A DNA stretch of 12,502 bases, from assembly GCA_028280675.1 (NCBI GenBank), contig JANQLI010000237.1:1-12502 (forward strand), given 5' to 3'. Each line of letters opens with the position of its first letter. Within the stretch, counting starts at the first letter, position 1. The notes below the pieces were generated by a model, which worked only from the letters and a program-made list of their open reading frames with translations, ran no database searches and was not told the origin of the DNA. A program made the position numbers and the translations under genes. This DNA comes from Alphaproteobacteria bacterium. GTDB taxonomy: Bacteria; Pseudomonadota; Alphaproteobacteria; SMXP01. Positions 6,998-12,502 of the stretch are shown piece after piece.

Positions 6998-7540
6998 TTA
7001 GGACTCAGTTGCGTCCGCCGTGACGCTCGCCCCTGCATCTTGCTGGGCTTGTTGCGCAGCAATCTGTTGTTGATAAAGCGCAACAAAGTCAATTGGATCT
7101 AACAGCAATGGCGGGAAGCCGCCGTCACGGGTAGCATCCGCAATAACGCGGCGCGCGAATGGGAACAATTGCCGCGGGCATTCGATGAAAATGATCTGTT
7201 GTATTTGCTCTTGAGGGATATTGGTTAATTGGAACAGGCCAGAGTAAACCAGCTCAACAATAAACAAGGTGCTTTCACCTTGTTTGGACGTCACGGAAAT
7301 TTTCAAATCACACTCGAAATCGGTATTTGAGCGTTGTTTCGCTTGGACATTCACCGAAGCATTCATTGATGGCGATTCTTGGCTGTTTGACCCCAAGGAA
7401 TCCGGCGCGCCTGGGTTTTCGAATGACAGATCTTTCACATATTGGGCAAGAACATGAAGCCGGGGGGCCTGGTCTTGAGGTGACGCTGCGCCAGCGCCAT
7501 TCGCTTTCCCTTCAGAAGCTGTGTTTGTATCATCCGTCAT
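6998..7540 (-). CDS. secB: Protein-export chaperone SecB
   Basis: A 180-residue SecB, a tetrameric cytosolic chaperone that keeps precursors unfolded and hands them to SecA. The N-terminal strand QYVKDLSFENP (33-43) and the signature block ECPRQLFPFARRVIADATRD (120-139) followed by GGFPPLLLDPIDF (140-152) are characteristic. It is longer than the common 150-165 residues because of a Gly/Ala-rich N-terminal lead (1-26) and a Gln/Ala-rich tail (157-180). The tail probably forms the helix that contacts SecA. The ATG at 7540 has AAAGGA about 8 bases upstream, which supports the start. The gene is divergent from tim44 across 394 bp that include a CtrA-type site. Confidence 0.96.
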   Translation of the reverse strand: MTDDTNTASEGKANGAGAASPQDQAPRLHVLAQYVKDLSFENPGAPDSLGSNSQESPSMNASVNVQAKQRSNTDFECDLKISVTSKQGESTLFIVELVYSGLFQLTNIPQEQIQQIIFIECPRQLFPFARRVIADATRDGGFPPLLLDPIDFVALYQQQIAAQQAQQDAGASVTADATES

Positions 7541-7641
7541 CTCTCAAATCCTTTACCTTTACCCCTAGCGCCCGAGTGGCTACTCAATTTGCTGCAGTGG
7601 CTAACATGTCCTGTGGATGCTGGCAAGTTACGGCGCGGGAG

Positions 7642-7656
7642 TTAAAAGCCTTTTAA
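7642..7656. promoter_or_regulatory. CtrA-type binding site, TTAA-N7-TTAA
   Basis: TTAA at 7642-7645 and TTAA at 7653-7656 are separated by exactly 7 bp, the full consensus of the cell-cycle regulator CtrA. The element is also a perfect dyad, TTAAAAG-C-CTTTTAA. It lies 102 bp upstream of the secB start on the minus strand and about 280 bp upstream of tim44. I saw no other full site in the intergenic regions. The match is seen; regulation by CtrA is inferred. Confidence 0.45.
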
Positions 7657-7806
7657 GGGCACCCCAGAATAGCGCCAGGAACTAAGTACGCAGAGCCTCG
7701 AAATGGACATAAAGCCATGCAACATATTGGTAAGATGGTGTCTAAAATGAAAATGTCAGCGTATATTTAACAACAAAGCACGAATAGATCGCTTTTTTGA
7801 GCAGGT

Positions 7807-7835
7807 TTGTGCGGTTTTTCTAATCCGGCTATATT
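7807..7835 (+). promoter_or_regulatory. Possible promoter of the tim44-mltA-smr operon
   Basis: TATATT (7830-7835, 5 of 6 to the -10 consensus) is preceded at 17 bp by TTGTGC (7807-7812, 3 of 6). It would place the transcript start about 90 bp upstream of the tim44 ATG. The -35 is weak. Confidence 0.3.
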
Positions 7836-7934
7836 GTTCTGGGCTATCTGTGCTATTACATAAAAATGGTTCTATGTCTTTTTTCTGCCCGGCTGCAGAA
7901 GAATGGCATAAGTTAGTAAAAGGTTATCGGAATA

Positions 7935-8660
7935 ATGGCTCTACAGGCACTGGATCTACTCTTATTTGCGATCGCGGCGTTGATTATTTATCGCCTGATT
8001 TATGCTTTAGGGCGTAATCCAGGGGATGATAAGCCGACACAACCGCCATTTAGCCACCGCGAGTCCGAACGTCATGATACTGCCCAAGGTCGGGATGGCC
8101 GTGATGGCAATGTCATTCCCCTTCCAGGGGCAAAAAGCACCGCTGATGCGCCAGAGGAGGCCCCGGCTCCCAACCAGGCGATTATTGAGCGTCTTGCGCC
8201 AAAAGGATCGGCTCTGGCGGAAGGCCTAACCGAAATCCAGATGGCAGATCGGACATTTGAGCCTCAGCATTTTGTCACCGGGGCACGCAGCGCCTATGAA
8301 ATGATCGTGGGAGCCTTTGCCGCCGGTGATCGCAAACAGCTCAAACCGCTTCTTGCTGAGGATGTGTACGATAGTTTCGAGCAGGCCGTGAGTGATCGCG
8401 AATCTAAAGGGAATTCTATCGAGACGAATTTTGTTGGCATTGAAAAAGCAGACATCGTGCAAGCGACTCTGAAAGACAAAGTTGCTGAGATCACCGTGAA
8501 ATTTGTCAGTGAAATTATCTCCGTGACCAAAAATGCCGACGGCGCTGTTATTGAAGGCGACCCTGTGACCGTGAAGAAAATCACGGATGTCTGGACATTT
8601 GCGCGCAATACCGCAAGCCGGGACCCGAATTGGAAATTGATTGGCACCGCAGCAGGGTAA
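7935..8660 (+). CDS. Tim44/TimA family inner-membrane protein
   Basis: A 241-residue protein with one N-terminal membrane segment (about 4-25, ALDLLLFAIAALIIYRLI), a charged Pro/Asp-rich linker (about 27-85) and a C-terminal Tim44-like domain (about 95-241, with FVTGARSAYEMIVGAFAAGD and the closing DPNWKLIGT). The family includes mitochondrial Tim44, which tethers mtHsp70 to the TIM23 translocase, and the alphaproteobacterial TimA, which is membrane attached. Its bacterial role is not established, so a function in protein translocation or envelope maintenance is only suggested. The start at 7935 has GGAATA just upstream and puts the membrane segment at the N-terminus. It is first in an operon with mltA and smr, and is divergent from the export chaperone gene secB, a neighbourhood conserved in many alphaproteobacteria. 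Confidence 0.9.
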   Translation: MALQALDLLLFAIAALIIYRLIYALGRNPGDDKPTQPPFSHRESERHDTAQGRDGRDGNVIPLPGAKSTADAPEEAPAPNQAIIERLAPKGSALAEGLTEIQMADRTFEPQHFVTGARSAYEMIVGAFAAGDRKQLKPLLAEDVYDSFEQAVSDRESKGNSIETNFVGIEKADIVQATLKDKVAEITVKFVSEIISVTKNADGAVIEGDPVTVKKITDVWTFARNTASRDPNWKLIGTAAG

Positions 8661-8714
8661 ACCCTGATCTGCATTCTTTCGCTCTCTTAAGAGGCATGTT
8701 GGCGGCGACGGCCT

Positions 8715-9953
8715 ATGGAAAGCACGTCTTCATCTGATCCAACGAACCGCACACTGTTCGGCGCCCTTTGCGCTATTGCGGTGGCGGTGGTTTTCTCCAT
8801 TGCTGTCTTCGCTGTTTATCTGTCTACCCCACGAGTCGTTGGTTTAAGCGTGCAACGGCTCACATTCCAGGACTTACCTGGCTGGGGTGGCCGTGAAGCT
8901 CAAACACATTTTCCTTTGGCTTTGGCGGCATTTCAGCGGTCTTGCGATCATATTCAGAAAAGGCCGCCGGATGACATCTTTGCCCGCCGTTCGAAAAGTG
9001 CTCTGATTCAAGATCTCTTCGGGCCTGTTTCGGTGTGGCAAGCAATCTGTCAACAAGCCGCTACTGTAGCCAGCGCTGATGCAGATGCCGCAGCTTTTTT
9101 TCAGGCTGCGTTTACCCCGGTGCTGATTAATGATGATCCCGACAATCGCGGTTTATTCACAGGCTATTATGAGCCGGAAATGTCCGGCAGCCGGGCCCAA
9201 ACGGGTGACACACAAACCCCTCTCTACCGTACGCCTGACGATCTGGTGATGGTCAATCTCGGTGATTTCCGCGATTCGCTTGAGGGGCAACGCATTGCCG
9301 GACGGGTGACAAGGGGGCGCTTAAGCCCCTTTGAAGACCGCGCCCAAATTGAAGCCGGGGCGCTTCCCAAAGATCTTGTTCTGGCCTGGCTTGATGACCC
9401 TGTGGATGCCTTTTTTCTGCATATTCAAGGCAGCGGCCGTATCCTTTTGCCTTCAGGTGAGGTGATGCGGGTTGGTTATGATGCCCAAAACGGTCATCCC
9501 TACACTGCGATAGGACGCACACTGATTGATATGGGGGCGCTCAGCCGAGAAAATGTGTCGATGCAGTCCATCCGACAGTGGTTAGGTGATAACCCTGACC
9601 GCGCCCAAAGTGTGATGAATGAGAATAAATCCTTTGTCTTCTTTCGGGAGATAGATGTTGCGGACCCAGCGCTTGGCCCGCTAGGGGCGCAAGGTGTCTC
9701 CCTCACGCCCCATGCAAGCCTGGCTGTTGATCGGCGATATTATCCGTTGGGCGCGCCGATCTGGTTAGCCTTAGATGACCTTGATCAGCCGCGTTTGATG
9801 ATTGCGCAGGATACGGGCGGCGCTATTAGCGGCGTGCAACGGGGCGATTATTTTTGGGGCGCAGGCGAGGACGCAGCCGAACAGGCCGGTAAAATGCAAG
9901 CGCCGGGCATGATGTATGCACTGGTGCCTAAAGCACTTATGTCGGGTAACTAA
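8715..9953 (+). CDS. mltA: MltA-type lytic murein transglycosylase
   Basis: A 412-residue MltA-family enzyme. It cleaves the MurNAc-GlcNAc bond of peptidoglycan with formation of the 1,6-anhydro product. The N-terminus has a hydrophobic segment (about 14-36) with no lipobox Cys, so it looks like a membrane anchor or uncleaved signal rather than the lipoprotein form of E. coli. The MltA domain shows GLFTGYYEP (146-154), TPLYRTPDDL (168-177) and FFLHIQGSG (233-241). The C-terminal 3D domain has YYPLGAPIW (342-350), QDTGGAI (365-371) with Asp366, and GDYFWGAG (377-384) with Asp378, which by alignment with E. coli MltA is the better candidate for the catalytic acid. The frame is closed by a TAA at 8688-8690 upstream, so ATG 8715 is the only reasonable start although its ribosome binding site is poor. 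Its stop overlaps smr. Confidence 0.94.
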   Translation: MESTSSSDPTNRTLFGALCAIAVAVVFSIAVFAVYLSTPRVVGLSVQRLTFQDLPGWGGREAQTHFPLALAAFQRSCDHIQKRPPDDIFARRSKSALIQDLFGPVSVWQAICQQAATVASADADAAAFFQAAFTPVLINDDPDNRGLFTGYYEPEMSGSRAQTGDTQTPLYRTPDDLVMVNLGDFRDSLEGQRIAGRVTRGRLSPFEDRAQIEAGALPKDLVLAWLDDPVDAFFLHIQGSGRILLPSGEVMRVGYDAQNGHPYTAIGRTLIDMGALSRENVSMQSIRQWLGDNPDRAQSVMNENKSFVFFREIDVADPALGPLGAQGVSLTPHASLAVDRRYYPLGAPIWLALDDLDQPRLMIAQDTGGAISGVQRGDYFWGAGEDAAEQAGKMQAPGMMYALVPKALMSGN

Positions 9954-10501
9954 TGGGCAAGGATCGTAAACTCAATGCCCAAGAGCGTGCTCTTTGGCAT
10001 CATGTAACAAAAAGCGTCACGCCGATACATCCGCAAAAGTATGATGTTGACGATAAGGCGGTGCTCAAAAGGGCTGCAAGGTCAAAGAAATCCGTCTCCC
10101 CAACATCTACGCAAACCTATCATCAACCGCCGCAACATCCGCCGCATATCCCGAAAAAACTCGCGCCATTGGATGGGGCTACGCTGCGCAAGTTGCGCCG
10201 CGGTAAAATGCACATTGATGGACGGTTGGATTTGCATGGTCATCGCCAAGCCGAAGCACACCGCGCCCTTGAAGACTTTATTGCCTATTCACGCAAGTCT
10301 GGCCGGCGCTGTGTTTTGGTGATTACTGGCAAAGGAAGTTTCAACACTCTGCATATGGAAGGCATGCCCGGTATATTACGTCAACGTGTTCCTGAATGGC
10401 TGCGGTCGGGCGCTTTGGCGCAGCATGTTGTCGGTGTTGAACAAGCCCATCCTCGCCATGGCGGCGGCGGGGCGCCTTATGTGATTTTGCGCAAAGCGTA
10501 G
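9953..10501 (+). CDS. Smr domain protein (MutS2 C-terminal type, possible endonuclease)
   Basis: A 182-residue protein with a C-terminal Smr domain and a basic, Pro/His-rich N-terminal region (1-88) that looks disordered. The Smr domain carries LDLHGH (92-97), VLVITGKG (121-128), LRQRVPEWL (142-150) and HGGGGAPYVILRK (169-181). LDxHG and TGxG are the conserved blocks of Smr nickases or endonucleases, known from MutS2 and E. coli SmrA and SmrB. These proteins cut DNA or, for SmrB/MutS2, mRNA on collided ribosomes; which activity applies here is unknown. The ATG shares one base with the mltA stop (TAATG at 9951-9955), so translation is likely coupled. The mltA-smr pairing is common in alphaproteobacteria; a functional tie is not obvious. 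The gene converges with hslU 9 bp after the stop. Confidence 0.9.
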   Translation: MGKDRKLNAQERALWHHVTKSVTPIHPQKYDVDDKAVLKRAARSKKSVSPTSTQTYHQPPQHPPHIPKKLAPLDGATLRKLRRGKMHIDGRLDLHGHRQAEAHRALEDFIAYSRKSGRRCVLVITGKGSFNTLHMEGMPGILRQRVPEWLRSGALAQHVVGVEQAHPRHGGGGAPYVILRKA

Positions 10502-10510
10502 ATAATTTGT

Positions 10511-11818
10511 CTACAGAATAAATTTGCTGAGGTCTGCGTTTTTCGCAAGATCACCAATGTTGTCGCGCACATATGCGGCGTCAATGATGAGAGATTCGCC
10601 GGAGCGGTCTGCCGCTGTGAAGCTGATCTCTTCAAGCACCCGTTCTAACACTGTTTGCAAACGCCGTGCGCCAATATTTTCCACAGTGGCGTTCACTTCT
10701 GTTGCAATATCAGCGAGGGCGTCAATGCCATCTTCTGTAAACTCTAATGTGAAACCCTCAGTAGCCATCAAGGCTTTATATTGCTTGATGAGGCTCGCCT
10801 CGGGCTCGGTTAAGATGCGGCGCATATCGTCATTGGTGAGAGCATTTAATTCCACGCGAATCGGAAGGCGTCCTTGCAATTCCGGCAACAGGTCTGACGG
10901 TTTCGAGATATGAAAGGCGCCTGAAGCGATAAACAAAATATGATCGGTTTTCACCGTGCCGTATTTGGTGCTTACCGTTGTGCCTTCAATAAGGGGCAGT
11001 AGGTCACGTTGCACCCCTTCCCTGCTCACATCACCGCCTGTGCGCTCTGTGCGCGCGCAAATTTTATCAATCTCATCCAGGAACACGATACCGTCATTTT
11101 CCACGGCTGTGAGGGCTTCGTGAATCAGTTGGTCCTCATCAAGGAGCTTGTCGGACTCCTCGTGCATGAGAACATCGTACGTGTCTTTAACTTTCATGCG
11201 CCGTGTTTTGGTGCGCTCGCCCATGCCTTTGCCAAAGATGTCTTGAATATTGATCATCCCCATTTGGGCGCCGGGCATGCCTGGAATTTCAAAACTCGGC
11301 ATCACATTGCTTTGATCAATGATTTCAATCTCCACGTCTTTATCGTCAAGCTCTTGCGCGCGTAATTTTTGCCGGAACGAGTCGCGCGTTGTGGCGCTGG
11401 CGTCTTTGCCCACCAAGGCGTCCAGCACGCGCTCTTCCGCATGAAGGTGCGCTTGCGCAGACACTTCCGCGTGTTTTTTCTCACGGATCAGATGGATAGC
11501 GACCTCGACAAGATCGCGGACGATTTGTTCGACATCGCGCCCAACATAGCCAACCTCGGTAAACTTGGTGGCCTCTACTTTGGTAAACGGCGCGCCGGCA
11601 AGTTTTGCAAGGCGGCGAGAAATCTCGGTCTTGCCCACTCCCGTTGGCCCAATCATCAGGATGTTTTTCGGCAACACCTCTTCGCGCAAATCATCAGAGA
11701 GTTGTTGACGCCGCCAGCGATTGCGCAATGCAATGGCAACAGAGCGTTTAGCGTCATTTTGGCCAATAATATAACGGTCGAGTTCGGAGACTATTTCTCG
11801 TGGAGAAAACGCAGACAT
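10511..11818 (-). CDS. hslU: HslU (ClpY), ATPase subunit of the HslVU protease
   Basis: A 435-residue AAA+ unfoldase, typical length (435-445). It forms a hexamer that unfolds proteins and threads them into HslV. The N-terminal PREIVSELDRYIIGQ (6-20) is the family start. Walker A GPTGVGKT is at 57-64, the pore loop GYVG at 90-93, the intermediate I-domain at about 110-240, Walker B VFLDEID at 245-251, IASGAF (sensor 1 region) at 297-302, and the arginine of ELQGR (313-317) is in the arginine-finger region. The C-terminal tail ADLSKFIL, which docks into HslV, is intact. The ATG at 11818 follows the hslV stop by 15 bp with a weak AAGG, so translation may be coupled to hslV. No truncation or odd residue is seen. 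Confidence 0.97.
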   Translation of the reverse strand: MSAFSPREIVSELDRYIIGQNDAKRSVAIALRNRWRRQQLSDDLREEVLPKNILMIGPTGVGKTEISRRLAKLAGAPFTKVEATKFTEVGYVGRDVEQIVRDLVEVAIHLIREKKHAEVSAQAHLHAEERVLDALVGKDASATTRDSFRQKLRAQELDDKDVEIEIIDQSNVMPSFEIPGMPGAQMGMINIQDIFGKGMGERTKTRRMKVKDTYDVLMHEESDKLLDEDQLIHEALTAVENDGIVFLDEIDKICARTERTGGDVSREGVQRDLLPLIEGTTVSTKYGTVKTDHILFIASGAFHISKPSDLLPELQGRLPIRVELNALTNDDMRRILTEPEASLIKQYKALMATEGFTLEFTEDGIDALADIATEVNATVENIGARRLQTVLERVLEEISFTAADRSGESLIIDAAYVRDNIGDLAKNADLSKFIL

Positions 11819-11833
11819 GTGTAAATGGGAACC

Positions 11834-12412
11834 TTAATTGTTCAATGTTTCGATAATCACATTGGTGTTGGTGAAGACGCAAATATCGGCGGCGATTGCC
11901 ATGGAGCGTTTGGCGATGTCTTCGGCGGACATATCCGTGTCATAAAGCGCACGCGCCGCCGCAAGCGCATAATTGCCGCCGGAGCCAATCCCCATCACCC
12001 CGCTTTCCGGTTCAAGCACATCACCTGTGCCCGTGAGCACCAGGCTGACATCTTTGTCCGCCACAAGCATCATCGCTTCGAGGCGCCGCAAGTAGCGGTC
12101 TGTGCGCCAATCCTTGGCAAGTTCGACGCAAGCGCGCATGAGCTGATTGGGATATTGCTCAAGTTTCCCTTCCAGGCGTTCAAACAGCGTCATGGCATCG
12201 GCGGTTGCCCCTGCAAATCCGGAAATAACATGCCCTTTGCCGAGCGGCCGCACTTTACGCGCGTTGCTTTTGATCACCGTATTGCCAAGGCTCACTTGGC
12301 CATCGCCTGCGACAACCACCTGATTGCCTTTACGCACCGTGAGGATGGTTGTGCCATGCCAAGTTTGAGGCCAAGTTTGGGGCCCGGTTTGGGAATCGCT
12401 GCTCACGCTCAT
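11834..12412 (-). CDS. hslV: HslV (ClpQ), peptidase subunit of the HslVU protease
   Basis: A 192-residue threonine peptidase of the proteasome-beta fold, the proteolytic partner of HslU. Alignment with the mature E. coli start (TTIVSVRR) places the catalytic Thr at 21, in HGTTILTVRK, so residues 1-20 are a propeptide removed at Gly20-Thr21. Conserved blocks are AGDGQVSLGNTVIKSN (35-50), GFAGATADAMTLFERLE, ELAKDWRTDRYLRRLEA and GIGSGGNYALAAARAL. The propeptide contains a repeated SQTG-PQTW-PQTW motif. ATG 12412 has GAGG only 2 bases upstream, too close; the in-frame GTG (Val3, at 12404-12406) is 8 bases from GAGG and may be the true start. It is the first gene of hslVU. A TTGACC at the very right edge of the window (minus strand) could be its -35, but no convincing -10 follows. 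Confidence 0.97.
   Translation of the reverse strand: MSVSSDSQTGPQTWPQTWHGTTILTVRKGNQVVVAGDGQVSLGNTVIKSNARKVRPLGKGHVISGFAGATADAMTLFERLEGKLEQYPNQLMRACVELAKDWRTDRYLRRLEAMMLVADKDVSLVLTGTGDVLEPESGVMGIGSGGNYALAAARALYDTDMSAEDIAKRSMAIAADICVFTNTNVIIETLNN
12358..12393. repeat. Three 12-bp tandem units inside the HslV propeptide
   Basis: On the plus strand the units read gccaagtttgag, gccaagtttggg and gcccggtttggg. The first two differ at one base and the third has three more changes. They encode SQTG, PQTW and PQTW (residues 7-18), just before the HG-Thr processing point. Because the unit is 12 bp, changes in copy number keep the frame. This is seen directly; it probably arose by slippage. Confidence 0.6.
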
Positions 12413-12502
12413 AGCCTCGTCTTGATGGTGGTGGCCGGGGCACCCTGCCCTCGCCGTGTTCTGTGTGCAGCATCATGTGGCGCTTTCGTGTGGCCAGGTC
12501 AA
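12413..12502. other. Upstream region of hslV, window edge
   Basis: Ninety bases without a credible gene. They should hold the hslVU promoter on the minus strand. In many alphaproteobacteria hisB starts divergently beyond this point; nothing of it is inside the window. Confidence 0.4.

Larger units (their letters stand above)
7541..7934. other. Divergent intergenic region between secB and tim44
   Basis: A 394-bp non-coding gap. I see no gene with a credible start or family resemblance in it. In other alphaproteobacteria a small membrane protein gene, fxsA, is often found at this place; none is seen here. The gap carries the secB ribosome binding site at its left end, a perfect TTAA-N7-TTAA site (7642-7656) and a candidate tim44 promoter (7807-7835). 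Confidence 0.6.

Noticed and set aside
7612..7620. DnaA-like TGTGGATGC in the secB upstream region
   Set aside because: Two mismatches and no neighbouring boxes; expected by chance in a window this size.
7569..7650. A tRNA-like start (CGCCCGAGTGGC) in the secB upstream region
   Set aside because: No acceptor stem, anticodon loop or T-arm motif follows in the proper places.
7327..7656. A 109-codon open frame on the plus strand covering part of the secB-tim44 gap
   Set aside because: Most of it is antisense to secB, and the rest crosses a regulatory gap with no sign of a conserved protein.
8696..8737. A 13-codon open frame (starting MLAATAYGK) overlapping the mltA start, as a possible leader peptide
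   Set aside because: The AGAGG lies only one base from its ATG, too close for a normal ribosome binding site, and there is no attenuator-like structure.
10498..10514. Inverted repeat GTAGA-N7-TCTAC between smr and hslU as a bidirectional terminator
   Set aside because: The stem is only 5 bp and no T-tract follows on either strand.
12474..12502. TTGACC followed by CACATGATG on the minus strand as a sigma-32 or sigma-70 promoter for hslVU
   Set aside because: The -35 is good, but the best -10 (CATGAT) needs a 19-bp spacer and does not match the sigma-32 consensus. The window also ends at the -35.

Overview
The window looks like a piece of an alphaproteobacterial chromosome. The gene order dienelactone hydrolase (partial) - quinone oxidoreductase - [rho on the minus strand] - 684-bp AT-rich gap - PPSRP (DUF299) - maf - aroE - coaE - dnaQ - [secB, minus] - tim44 - mltA - smr - [hslU-hslV, minus] matches, from the PPSRP gene rightward, the conserved cluster next to the replication origin in Caulobacter, Rickettsia and the Rhizobiales. 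The family content agrees: a Tim44/TimA-type protein, the alphaproteobacterial Maf subgroup, and an HslV with an N-terminal extension before the catalytic Thr. Base composition is moderate, roughly half G+C in coding DNA by eye, so genus cannot be assigned.

Region 1 (1-2612): the C-terminal end of a dienelactone-hydrolase-like protein, then a complete zinc-free quinone oxidoreductase, converging on rho. Region 2 (2613-3296): 684 bp with no credible gene between the divergent rho and PPSRP genes. About 360 bp of it is only about 25% G+C. It holds a 26-bp A/T-only stretch, a 9-bp tandem repeat that runs into a near-consensus DnaA box, and three more DnaA boxes with a single mismatch. In related bacteria oriC lies beside this PPSRP gene, so I read this gap as the candidate chromosomal replication origin. 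hemE, which usually flanks the origin on the other side, is absent and rho sits there instead.

Region 3 (3297-6966): a tight operon PPSRP-maf-aroE-coaE with overlapping stops and starts, then dnaQ behind a short gap with its own plausible promoter and a strong ribosome binding site. These genes cover PEP/pyruvate control, nucleotide house-cleaning, the shikimate pathway, coenzyme A synthesis and replication proofreading, and all run away from the putative origin. Region 4 (6967-7934): secB on the minus strand, then a 394-bp divergent regulatory gap with one perfect CtrA-type TTAA-N7-TTAA site. Region 5 (7935-10501): an envelope operon tim44-mltA-smr. Region 6 (10511-12502): hslVU, encoding the two-component ATP-dependent protease, on the minus strand with hslV first.

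Most genes are ordinary, conserved housekeeping genes. The part most worth a second look is the putative oriC with its unusual rho flank. Smaller points are the CtrA site upstream of secB and a 12-bp triplicate repeat in the HslV propeptide. I see no mobile element, CRISPR array, tRNA or rRNA gene.
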